From contig BRXU01000047.1 in assembly GCA_030267565.1 (NCBI GenBank), positions 124,001 through 188,000 on the forward strand: DNA of 64,000 bases, in the 5' to 3' direction. The stretch comes from Pleodorina starrii. Its lineage: Eukaryota > Chlorophyta > Chlorophyceae > Chlamydomonadales > Volvocaceae. Both the position numbers and the translations under genes were made by a program. The notes under the pieces are model-generated. The model worked only from the letters and a program-made list of their open reading frames with translations, did not search any database and was not told the origin of the DNA. Shown here piece after piece: positions 47,809-58,154 of the stretch. Position 1 is the first letter of the stretch; each line of letters opens with the position of its first letter.

Positions 47809-50531
47809 TTCGCTGACGGTCCCGAAAGTGGCGGCCTAGACAGTGATAACCGACAAGGTGCCTTACACGCCTACACGTGATTGCAGATACTGGCTTTTGT
47901 TATAGAAAAGTAACTCCGATTTGTGCGCTGAGAAATATATGGCAGTTGTCACTTGTACGAGCTTCCTGGGCGTTGCTAATTTCCAGTTGACCCTTGTCTT
48001 TAAAACATTGCAGCTAACAGAATCAAAGCGGCGATAATGGAGAACTTCTGCAGAACACCGCTGCAAGGGCAGTCCGCTCTTTCCCGGACGTCTGTTCTGT
48101 CCTCGACTTGCAGCGGCCATGCCTATTACCTTGCCTGTTAATTATTTGCCGTGCGCGTCTCAATGCAATTTCTCCATAGCCATCCGAATTTTTCAACGAG
48201 CTGGCCCAGGGGTCAGTTTCACGTCATAAACGGTACGGGCATCTGAAAGCGCTTTGAAATAAACAAATGCAGCGTCAATATTCGTATTATAACCTCTTGA
48301 TGTCATTGTCGCTGCTGTGTTTCTGCCTTGATAACGCTGGAACGAGGCGACGTAACAATTTCTGCAGCACATCGTGTACCTGGTCTCCTGCCCTGCCCTC
48401 TAATAAGCGCCAGGCACCATGCCAGTTGCGTTCCATTGGAACTGGCTGCTTTGTGGCGGTGCTTGCTTCTGCGCAAAGGTGCGAAAGGGTTAGGAGGCTC
48501 CTCGGCCCTTTCATCCTCGGTTGCCTCACGCCGCCTGTCTGCCAACCCCCGCAGACACCCGACATTGACCTTATCGGTCAGCCCATTAGACGCGCGGCGA
48601 ACACTATCCGGCGCCACAGCCGAAGCAGCACAGGACCCGAGCTCAACTCGGGAAATGACGAGGAGAATCCGTGACTATTAGCTCCTCGCGGAGATGGCCG
48701 AGGAATGACGTCGATTCGTGTGGCAAGACGTTGCTGACGATTTGGACTAGCCAAGAGGCTTCGATTGGCGGAAGAGTCTTCCTGTTTGTTCCGCTGGGCC
48801 ACGCGCAGCTCCGCAGCAGGTGCAGCCACGAGCCACCCCTGAGCTTGCTTGCCCCGCAGCAAATGTCTGTCGTGTTCCGCGCATCGTACATGCTTCGGAG
48901 GCCGGTCACGCCTTGTGGGGGAAGCGTAAGGGTAGCATTCCGGTTTCACGAAACATCGCGTAGTGGGACAGGGGCGTAAACGGGCGGCGCAGGGGAGCGC
49001 GCGGGGCTGTCCCCGGCAGGCCAGGACTGGCGTGGCCCTCGCCAGGGCAACCATCCTCTTGCAGCAGGGATGCGTGCGCGCGTGTAGCACAGCAGGCACT
49101 TACGGTATTCGGTTGAGGCAGCGTTGGCTTGTTTGCCTAGAGATGCAGTGCCATTTGTCCGCGCCGCGCAGCTTACTGCCATGAACGCCTCACGCTGCGA
49201 ACGTCCGGACTTTCTGACGCCTATTGTCATTCGCGACGGTGCATGCCTGTGGGTGTGCTTGGATTCCATTCCGCTAGCTTCCCGTCACATAATGCCAGAT
49301 AGCTGTCCGTTCCCCCTTGTTGGACGCCGGATTACGGAGGGAGTGACGATGCTGTAGTATCTCAGTATGAGTGCTTGTTGCGAGGTAGGCCACCATTTCT
49401 ATCCTTGTAATTGGCTCGTAAGGCTGCCATTGGCTGCTGACAAATGAGCGTCTGCAGTGGCCACTACGCCCACCCAGTAGACCAGCGTGCGCAGCGCATG
49501 CGGTGGACTGGCGAGCAGCACCGCCAGTCCTCCGATGACCGCCCCCGCAGCCAAGCTCTGTGGACATTGCCCGCAGCAGCGCGAGCCCCTCGCTATGCGG
49601 GGTACTCCCCAGGCTGCCGGACGCGAACGCATGCACATGTGCGCGTGCCGACCAAGCCTCTGGCGTGGTGCCGTGCACGCCGTGTGCCTGAAGGGCGGGG
49701 CAGGCCCCTAATAGTTGCAAGCCTGGTTCGTCCGCTTCTAACAAAGACAAGAGGCCGACGGCGGTACCCTGCCTGCCTGCCTGCCTGCCAAGGTCGACAT
49801 CAAGGCCAGGGTTTGCTGTATGCACCCATGTCAAGCCCTTGCTGGTTACAACTATAAAGACCAACCGGAAAACCCGCACGAGCCAAGACTGCAAACACTC
49901 CATGCACGAGGCCGCCGAAACTGCCTGCCCTGCACACACCAATTCGGAAGACTTCTGCAGCAACATGTATGGCGCTGCCGAATCAACCATCCCCTCAAAA
50001 AGGAGGTGCGCCTCGCACATATGGGTGCGCAGATATGGGCGCTGGCACGTCGCGGATAGACACGGCCCCGGATGGCAGTGGGGGCAGCAACGCAGCCCCC
50101 TTACTCTAGGAGACCCACAGCCTCGCTGACGGAAGGAGGCCGCCGTATTTCACCCCCTCACCAGCGCACACAGTCGGTCGGGTTGGCAATGACCAACGAA
50201 AGCACCAACGTGCACCACGCATTCGGACACTGAACTAAAGCGCTTCACGTCCGTCTCGCAAATCAAATCGACACAAGAATACTCGGCTCCCAGACGTCGC
50301 TTCAGGGCGTGCCGTGCAAGTCCATTTGTGCCGCGAAGACGGCTCTCCCGAACACACAGGCTAGCAAAGCGCCACTTCTCATAACCCTCCGCCAATGCCT
50401 ACGTGCCTCAACGCCAGGTCTGGGTACGAAAGCGGACAAATGCGCATGAAGCCATCCCGCTCATAGGGCCACGCGCGCCGGAACGGCCGACACGCACGAC
50501 GCACCCCGCAGAACGGCTTCACCGCCAACAC
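47809..50531. other. Intergenic region upstream of the SR gene
   Basis: About 2.7 kb without a supported gene. The left end should be the SR gene promoter. The right part (about 49846-50531) is probably the 3' UTR of the SDHAF3 transcript. Plus-strand frame 48267-48674 and minus-strand frame 49274-50020 have no domains. A short (CTGC)n run lies near 49770. Confidence 0.45.
49846..49850 (-). terminator. Candidate TGTAA polyadenylation signal (TOM22-SDHAF3 unit)
   Basis: First minus-strand TGTAA seen after the SDHAF3 stop, about 680 bp downstream. None lies between TOM22 and SDHAF3. Confidence 0.4.
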
Positions 50532-50882
50532 TCACGGGCGTGAATCGTCTCGCTCGCGGAGCTCTTTCTGCAATAACTCCACGCGTTTACGCTGATCCTC
50601 CGAAAGTGAGCCGTAATCGCCCGACACCAGCTCCGAGCTGACGGTGGCATTGGTGGGCGTCTGCTGCCCGTCGCCGCGCAGCGTCGCCAGGTAGCCACGC
50701 CACTCGCGGACAAACTGAGCCCACTGCGACTCGCTGGTCTTGCCGCGCAGGTGGCTCCGAAATTCCGCACGAACGTAGCTGTCCCCCAGATTACGGACAG
50801 GAGGCGGCAGTCGCTCCCGGTGGAGCTTCAAGACTTCCCTGTACAGCGAAATGATTGGGGCTGCTGCCTGCCTCGACGCCAT
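50532..50882 (-). CDS. SDHAF3: Succinate dehydrogenase assembly factor 3 (LYR protein, ACN9)
   Basis: A single exon of 116 residues. The N-terminus has the LYR tripeptide in ISLYREVLKLHRERLPP, followed by VRNLGDSYVRAEFRSH and WAQFVREWRGYLATL, which match SDHAF3/ACN9. This mitochondrial matrix chaperone helps the iron-sulfur subunit of succinate dehydrogenase mature. Length is normal for the family apart from a hydrophilic C-terminal tail. The ATG at 50882 (CTGCAA-ATG-GCG) is the only one that keeps the LYR motif near the N-terminus; the frame further upstream begins without an ATG. The neighbouring TOM22 frame ends only 59 bp before this ATG on the same strand, which suggests a shared transcript. 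Confidence 0.88.
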   Translation of the reverse strand: MASRQAAAPIISLYREVLKLHRERLPPPVRNLGDSYVRAEFRSHLRGKTSESQWAQFVREWRGYLATLRGDGQQTPTNATVSSELVSGDYGSLSEDQRKRVELLQKELRERDDSRP

Positions 50883-50941
50883 TTGCAGGTCCCTAGAAGC
50901 CCACACTCTAAGCTAAAAACTAATTTCTGTAGTGGTGGAAG
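50883..50941 (-). other. 59-bp intercistronic spacer between TOM22 and SDHAF3
   Basis: On the transcript strand the spacer contains no ATG and no TGTAA. The SDHAF3 AUG is thus the first after the TOM22 stop. There is no room for a separate 3' UTR, promoter and 5' UTR of usual algal size. Confidence 0.7.
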
Positions 50942-51169
50942 CTACGCCTTGGCAGCCGCCGGTCCCGTCAACACGCTGAGCTGCTCCTTCTCCATGTCCA
51001 GCATTTGCTGCTCGCGGTCCATCTCAATAATGAGTGGTACAAGAAGAACTAAGAGAGTCGTCGACGTGATCCAGGCGGCCTTCTTGAAGGACGCGAACAG
51101 CTTTTTAGCAGCGAAGGAGACCGTGATCGGGCCCGAGGGCTCGGCCTTTGGAGCGCCGCCAAGGAACAT
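50942..51169 (-). CDS. TOM22: Mitochondrial import receptor subunit TOM22 (plant TOM9 type)
   Basis: A single exon of 75 residues. The centre has KKAAWITSTTLLVLLVPL followed by IIEMDREQQ, the most conserved stretch of plant TOM9/TOM22. This is a single membrane anchor with a short intermembrane-space tail. TOM22 organises the outer-membrane protein import pore. As in plants, the long acidic cytosolic domain of fungal TOM22 is missing, with only about 30 residues before the membrane segment. Start ATG at 51169 (CCTAAA-ATG). All further ATGs within the frame are in frame, so they do not open a competing upstream frame for SDHAF3. It lies upstream of SDHAF3 in the same direction. Confidence 0.87.
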   Translation of the reverse strand: MFLGGAPKAEPSGPITVSFAAKKLFASFKKAAWITSTTLLVLLVPLIIEMDREQQMLDMEKEQLSVLTGPAAAKA

Positions 51170-52570
51170 TTTAGGTGTGCTTCGTGGACTTTGTGATGCA
51201 AGTGGCGGTCAGTGTCACCATTGACGGTCGCTGCCGCGGCGTTTACATTCCGGAGTGCCGTACGTTTACGATAGATTTTCTCCAGAGCTGCTCTGCTTTT
51301 CTGCTCTGCTTTTCTCTGAAGCAGTTATCCTGTCACATGTATACCGAGTGAGGGTTGGGCTTTTGCCTACGCCTACACGCTGATCAGGGACTGTTCACCG
51401 CGACTGCCAACTTGTTACCGGTATCACAAGTCTTGTTCCAAGTCACATAAAAGCTCCCATTAAAATTCCTGCTCTGGAACACCCGGTTTCAGCGGTTGCT
51501 TTAAGCCTGTCACTGCGTAACCCGTGAGAGTGCCCGCATTCCAACCCTTTCCAACCCTCGAGATAGCGGTCCCATCGTCGTTGAGCCATCGCCTCCTCAT
51601 TCTTCCCCCGGCTCCCCTGTTTGCCCGCCCCCCGCCTGGCCGCTCCTTGCGCCTTGCCTTGCATTTCCCCCTTAGCGCATTGCCCCTTCTGGCGTCCCCC
51701 GCCATAATACAGTCTCACATGGTCGGGCTTCCCGCGCATTTCTTACGGTTTAGTTCCGCCTCGCTGGCTCCGATAAAATTGTCGCAGCCGGAATCGCCAA
51801 ACCCCTCGCAACGGCAGTGGCCGCCTGGTTTAGATAGGCACTCGAGCACCTGGTCGGCGGTCGAATGTACGTCGTGCACAGTTCGTACGGCGTAGTACAG
51901 CGAGGTGCGGGTGGTGACGCCCTGTGGTGGTGCCCTGTGGCACAACACCCTGTGGCATTTCAAACTAATGAAGCCCCCAGAAGCCGACCCACACTGTAAC
52001 GAAACGTCGTGCCCGAGGAGGCGGGCCAGGGACGGGTGCAAGCGGGTGAAGGAAGGGTATCAACAGGGCTGATATGCAGCACGTCTATGCCACCGCTGGG
52101 TCTGCGGTGTGGTTGGGCAGGGTTGGGCTGGCTAGGTAGGGCTAGGTCAGCATCAGCGTGCTTGTGCCTCGATCAGTGTGCACTGCCTGGTCAACGGGCT
52201 GTGTGCTTTTCTGAAGCAGTATGAAGGGGTATCAAACCCGTCATCGCAGCCGCGGCCATCGGGCCATGGCCGCAGTGCAATTCTTAGGTGAGAAGGAGCG
52301 TGGTGTTTCGAGAAGCGGCTGTGTGTGTTTCTGATAGCTTCAAGTGGGTTTGATGCCCACTACATTCAAGCGAGTCAGTTAAAATGCCCAAGCGGTGTAT
52401 AGAGTCAAGCAATTAGCCTCAACCGTCTCTGGCCCGGCGCGTTTTGCGCTCCGAAACTCCCCCCATTGTCAAATGAACACTTTATTTTCCGTTGGCAACC
52501 GTTATGATAAATAAATCTTCGTATAACGTTTAAGGAGCAAGTAATTGTTATCGAACAAATCACTTGATAC
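51170..52570. other. Intergenic region between divergent TOM22 and the 52571 gene
   Basis: No gene is supported. It should hold both promoters. There are short repeats of CCCTGTGG near 51920-51955 and two copies of a CTTTTCT(CT)GAAGCAGT motif (51307-51325 and 52206-52220). Confidence 0.5.
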
Positions 52571-54286
52571 ATGCTGGCGTCCCAGCGGGGCTGTCGCATT
52601 TCCTGCGCACTTTCAACGTCTCAATTTGGCATCCTTGGCTTATGCGGCCGTCCTTGGAGAGTAGTACCTCATAAACATGGCTGCACAAGGGTCGGTCCCG
52701 TGGTTAGCCGCCGACCTGGCAGACCGATGCCGTCAAGAGGCACCTCACGCATTAGGAGAGCTGCCGTTGAGGAGGAGAGTACCCAGGGGGAAGGAGCGCA
52801 GCTGTACCTCAGTGATGAGGAGGTATGTTCCCAACGTCCCCTCTTTTGGGGTCGTTTGCTCGCCTTCGGGGTTGCCGTACCGTTTGTGCATGTGAGCATC
52901 CGTGTTCACCTTCCCTCGGCCCCACCCCCTGACCTTAATCTAGGTAGATGAGCTGATTACCGACGCAGCCAGCTTCATCTGTGTACTGGACGATCTTCGG
53001 CCGCTGGACTCCGCCACCTACAACCCCTTCTATGAGGTGTGGACCCGCATCGCCCGGATTCCCCCCGAGGAGCGGTACAGGTGCGAGTGGGCCTCAGATT
53101 GGGGCCGGGAGGCTCTTGGGTCGCGGGTCGCTGAGACAGGGAAAGAAAACGCCGTAAGGAGGGGTGGTGCCCGCCTGCGGCTTCCCTCTCCCGGCGCTGA
53201 CCTTGGGAAGAAGGGAGTGCGTGCAGCTTCAGACGAGCAGGGAAAGAGCTTACATGTGCGAGCGTGGAAGGAGGCACAGGCGCCGCCTGCTGCTGCTGTT
53301 GCTGGGCACGTTCCCTTCCACCCGCCCGGAACTCCCTCCATGCCCCGCACCCCACCCACCCACCCACCAACCGCTGCCCTCCACTTCCGCACTCCACCTG
53401 TACCGACACTGCTGCTGCTTGGCCCGTACCGTGCCCCGAACCAATGTGTCCCGTCTTGTCCTGACCACGCCCGGACCCCCTTGCCCTGCGCCCCTTTCCC
53501 CATCGCAACCCCGCATTTCACCTATGCCCCTCCCCTCCCTCTCCCCCTCCCTCACTGACTCATTGTGTTATATGAAGGAGCATATCACCCCCTCCCTCCC
53601 CTCCCCTCCCCTCCCCCCTCCCCGCTGGTCCCCAGGCTGCTTGACGAGTTGGAGCCCGGCAGCCTTCGGAGTCTGTGGCGGGCCAGCATGGCGAGATACG
53701 TGCTGGACGAGGCCCGCAGTCTGGAGCTGTTCTCTGAGGCCAGCGTGTGGGACGACTTCCCCAGAGCACCGGGACAGGTGGGATGTCATGGCGGCGGCAG
53801 GAGAGGGAGAGGGCGGCGGTGGGTGGGCTTGACGCGGCTGGGATGACGTGGGTGGGTGGGTGTGTGGGTGGGTGGGTGGGTAGATAACGGCACTGGGTTG
53901 CAACGGGGAGATGTACCGGGTGCGAGGAGGTGGGCTGGCGTGTGGGGTTCGCTGGGGGGGGGGGAGGCTCCGGGCGCCGGCTGGGGCCGGGGGAGGGAGG
54001 CGCGGGTGGCGACAGGGTGCTGAGACGGGGCGGCACCGCCTCCAGTGCACGATGCGATACGGTGCGGGTTCCCGGTGGATGTGGGCTGGGGCCGTGTGCC
54101 GGGGGGCGCTCGCACTGCGATGACCCACCGTACTGCACTACCTACTGCGTTGCGCTGCAAAGTTGCGCTGTGCTCAGCTGCGCTCAGGTCCGGGCGGGCG
54201 AGGCGACCTCAGGCTGACGGCCAGGGGGGCGGGCGGGCGGGAGGAGGGGCGGAAAGGGAGCTGGTGGTGCCACGGGTGGGACTCGC

Positions 54287-54318
<32 letters not shown>

Positions 54319-56370
54319 CGCTTACACACGCGCCACCGTGCCACACACCGCAACACGCGCCCATACGCACACGCGCCACCGGTCGGGAGACTTCGCTAAA
54401 CTAGGATGAGCAGGAAGGCGGAGTGGAGTCCTCAGATGCGGTTATCCGCACATGGGGGGTGTTCGTCGTTGTGAGATGGACTTGTACAACCGCACAGCGC
54501 CCTCGGGTCCTCGGGTCCTGGGGTGTCGGCAGATGCAGATGCAGGGGCAGCTGCACATCCTGGGTGGACGAAGATGGCTTCTTCAGTCCAGTCCAGTCCT
54601 AGTGCGCCAAGCGTGCGGACTGGACCCGACTGGACTGGGGTCTAGGTTCGTACGAGCTACAGGAAACGAGCTCGACACGCGTCCCGTGTTGGGAAAGTGC
54701 GGGAACCGCCCACTGCCCTGTCCTGTCCTGCGCGCGCTGTCCGGCCCACGGGACATTTCCTACGCCAGCCCTCCCGAGGCACTCCGCACTCGCCCTCCTC
54801 GCCCCTTACGGCACCCCTTCACGACCTTCACGGAGGGTCCTGTCTTCCCCCCTCCCCCCTCCCCCCTCCCCACGCACGCACATACACATGCCCAGGTGTT
54901 TGGCTACGAGGGCCGCTGCGAGAGCTACCAGCTGGGGGGCAGTCGCGCAGTCACCCTGGAGCGACTGGACCGAGGAGGAGGAGGACGAGGCGCCGCCCTG
55001 AGCCCCGCGCTGGGGGGCGACGCCGCCTCGGTTCCCACCACCCCCTGGCTGCGCCCCTCCGTGGGGGCCCCCGAGCTGCAGACCGGCAGCTTCAAGCAGC
55101 TCTTCTTCGTGCCGGTGCCGCCGGAGGGGGGTCCGGGCGCAGCAGGAGGAGCAGCAGCAGCAGGAGGGGCAGCAGGAGGGCCTTACTCTGATTTGCTGCG
55201 GCAGTTGGAGCCGGCCGCTCCGCGGATTTACAGCCGGGTGGTGTTGCCGCTCGCGGGTGGGTTGCCGGGGCTGGACTGGACTGGACGGGATGTGCAGCCG
55301 CTGGCTGGGGGGGAGAAGTAGAGCTGGAGGGCGGTGGCGCGACGGGCGCTTGGGTGGGTTCGTAAAGATGTCACCCCAGGGGGGGTGACGCCGTCGAGCG
55401 AACCCAGACCCGGCAAACCTTACTGCCGTACCTGCTACCTGATACCGATACTGGGGTGGAAGCTGCGACCGCATTGCCGCCGGACCAACCCAAACGGCCA
55501 CTTACTCGGACAGGGTCGGGCCCGCTGGGCCCGCATTCCCTCTTGCTCCCCGCTTGGGCCCTTTCCGCTGCCGGGTACGGGGGGCGGGGGCGTTGCATAC
55601 CGGGATTGCGGCCCACACCCACACCCGCACCCGCATCCGCATGCTTCATCCGGCACCGCTCCCGACACACCCTGCCCCCAGCAGCCCCCCAACAGCCGCC
55701 CTTCTGACAACTCCATCGGTAGCTCCCCACCCGCTCCCGAGCCGTGCACTGCGTTCCCCCATCAGCAACTCGTTGGAACCCTTCACCCACCCCACTACAC
55801 CCCACCACAACCTTCCCTAAACATCCCCCGCCCCACAAAGCTCCCATCGCGCCCAAAGACCTCCCACCTGCCTCCTCCACCTCTTTGGCTGTCCCCCATG
55901 GTCGCTCTCCCGGGCCCCACCTCCCGCTCCCTCCGCCCCCCCGCCCTCCAGGCCCGATTGACCGGTGGTGGGATCCGCTGTACAGCCGCCTGCGTGTGCA
56001 GCTGGCCCTGACCCCCCTCAGCCGGGACGCGGGGGCCGACCTGCAGCTGCTGTACCCGGAGGACCCGGCAGCAGCGGCGCCAGATGACGGAGAGGAGCCG
56101 CAGAACCCGACCCCGGCCTCGTCCCCCGGCTCCGGAGACGGCTGGGCACTGGTGGGTCCGCAGTGCCTGCCCCCCGCGACGGGTTTGTTCCCCTGGCCGG
56201 AGCCCGAGCCCGCCACGTACGGCATGTCGCCCCTGAGTGGCGGCCCGCGGGACTACCTGCGAGTGGCGGGGCCGGGCGTGTACGTGGGGTGCGCATACCG
56301 GCAGGGCCCCGGTCCGGGGGAGTACCGGGAGGAGAACTTTGTGTACTTTGTCATTGCGAGGAGGTACTAG
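52571..56370 (+). CDS. Conserved-looking protein of unknown function, probable plastid target
   Basis: Five exons (52571-52822, 52944-53080, 53636-53777, 54896-55256, 55952-56370) give 436 residues with exact phase agreement. The first 70 residues are rich in Arg, Ser, Gly and Val with few acids, like a chloroplast transit peptide. An internal ATG at 52727 is the alternative start. The body has an acidic LYLSDEE stretch and a helical region (FYEVWTRIARIPPEERYRLLDEL, split over exons 2 and 3). There follows a probable beta-rich part (KQLFFVPVP; YSRLRVQLALTPL) and a closing signature DYLRVAGPGVYVGCAYR. Gly/Ala repeats in exon 4 look like an algal insertion. I recall a plastid protein family of land plants with a similar closing segment, but I cannot name it or check it. 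No catalytic motif is visible. Confidence 0.78.
53851..53882. repeat. (GTGG)n tract in intron 3 of the 52571 gene
   Basis: Imperfect TGGG repeats lie just after the exon ending at 53777. Confidence 0.85.
54288..54325. repeat. (CA)n microsatellite in intron 3 of the 52571 gene
   Basis: A run of about 12 uninterrupted CA dinucleotides continues into interrupted ACGCACAC repeats. Confidence 0.95.
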
Positions 56371-57096
56371 GGGGCAGAGGGGGCAGAGGGGGTAGAGGGG
56401 GTAGAGGGGGCGGATGGGGTGGTTCGGCCGTCCTGGATGCTCCGCTGGCTGCAATGCTGCACGGCCCGCTGGCTGGCTCCACCTTTGGGTTGGCCCACCC
56501 GGGTGCAGCCCAGCGTTTTGAGTTTCCCGGTGCTTGGTGCGGCTGCGGCCCCTGCTGCACCTGCTGCACCTGCTGCTGCACCTGCTGGTGGTGGTGGTGG
56601 TGGTTATGGACGCTGCATACGTGATGCTCGTCCTTCATACTGGGTACCGGGTACTAAGGGGGCCTCGGGCTAGCTGCAGAGGGGGGGATGGGGAGCGAGA
56701 TGGTGTTGGTAGCGGTGCATGGCGGCGTTGGTGTGGGGGTGGGATGGGGCGGGGCGACGGGGCGTTGGGGGTGGCACGCTGTGGGCTGAGCGGTCCCTGG
56801 TGGCAGGGGGCATGAGGCTGTTGGCGGGTTGCAGGTGTGGGCTTCGGGCTGTGGCCCGTGTCAGCAGCTGCCGGCCAGGGGGGCGCAGGAGGGCGCAGGG
56901 GGTCAGGATGTGGCAGCGATACGGTACGTGACACGGCTGGCTCCTGTGGGAGTGAGTGGGAGGGAGGGTGCGGCTTTGCCGTCAGCCCTGATTGTGCGGA
57001 CCGGACTGCAGGGAGGGAGACAGGGTTCGACCGCACGTGGGGTGGTGATATGCTGATATCTGCACCGGTGCCGCTGTGCGCGCGTCGGCACTGTAC

Positions 57097-57133
57097 AGGG
57101 AGGAAGGGAGGGAGGGAGGGAGGGAGGGAGGGA
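57097..57133. repeat. (GGGA)n tract
   Basis: About nine tetranucleotide copies. At least four GGG runs are spaced by one base, enough for G-quadruplex formation. Confidence 0.9.
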
Positions 57134-57359
57134 GAGACTCGGGTAGTTGTGAAACTGCATTCAGCAAACCGCACACCAGCCATCATGTGGCAGCCACGCA
57201 GTCGAGCTATGGGGTCAACCGCAGGTGCCGAACCAGCGATTGCTCGCTGCCTGGGGGTTGCCCCTAAGGGTGGCGGCGGTTCCGGGTCGAGTCTCGGGTC
57301 TCTTGGGCCCACTAAGCTTCCCGCGGGTTGGGGTTCGGCCGCAGCAGTGTCAGGCGCTG

Positions 57360-57399
57360 TGTGTGTATGTGTGCGCGTGTGTGTGTGTGTGTGTGTGTA
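57360..57399. repeat. (GT)n microsatellite
   Basis: About 11 uninterrupted GT copies follow GTGTGTATGTGTGCGC. It lies in the likely 3' UTR of the plus-strand gene. Confidence 0.95.
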
Positions 57400-57423
57400 C
57401 CAATTGGGCTCCCTTCTCTTCAC

Positions 57424-57428
57424 TGTAA
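57424..57428 (+). terminator. Candidate TGTAA polyadenylation signal (52571 gene)
   Basis: TGTAA 1.05 kb after the stop codon. A second copy follows at 57529-57533. Confidence 0.4.
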
Positions 57429-58154
57429 ACCGGTCCCTTCAGTGACACCCGAGATAGCAGCCGCCCAGGCGGAAAGAAGCACTGCCTACTGCCCGATCGC
57501 GCGGTGCAGCTCGCCCCCGACCAAATCGTGTAAGACTGAGGGGCGGCCAAAGCCAAATCCAAATCCAAAGCCCCTGTCACATCATGTTGCGTTTCGCCGC
57601 ACCGCTCCACCCAAGAGGCACCGCACCACGAGGCACCACGAGGCCACCCGGGTGACATCGCAGTGGCAATGACGGCGGTCAGAGTGACGGCGACCAGTAC
57701 CTGCCGTCAACAACGTCCCTCGAGTACGCTACCTTACAGTGTACAGCCCATGCACCCACCCACCCACACATCCACGCACCGCGAGCAAGCGGCGAAGCAA
57801 GCGCACGCGGTGGAAGCCACCAAGGACAGGACCACGAGGGCAACGGAGAGGAGCGCGTCCACGGGCTAACTGGATCGGAGTTGGGGTGGATGGTCTCCCC
57901 GCACATGAGCAACAAAGCATCCGCGCCTACTACTATGCCGCCGCACCAACACGACACCACCGGTCAGCGAATACGGTATGCGATCACGCACGCACGGCTG
58001 TACCGCCCGCGGCCGCCCGCCCCTCCGGCCCTCGGGACCTCACAGGACTCAAACTAAAGCGCCGCCCCGCCCCCGTCCCGCTCTCCAAGCACGGCAGGTC
58101 AGTTTCACGACCCTCCACAACCAAGTCAACCAAGTCCTGCAGAGCCGCCCGGGC

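Larger units (their letters stand above)
56371..58154. other. Convergent 3' region between the 52571 gene and the AK7-like gene
   Basis: It contains the 3' UTR of the plus-strand gene, with TGTAA at 57424-57428 and 57529-57533, and that of the minus-strand gene. Simple repeats are abundant: GGT repeats (56580-56606), GGGA repeats (57097-57133) and GT repeats (57360-57399). No gene is supported. Confidence 0.55.
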
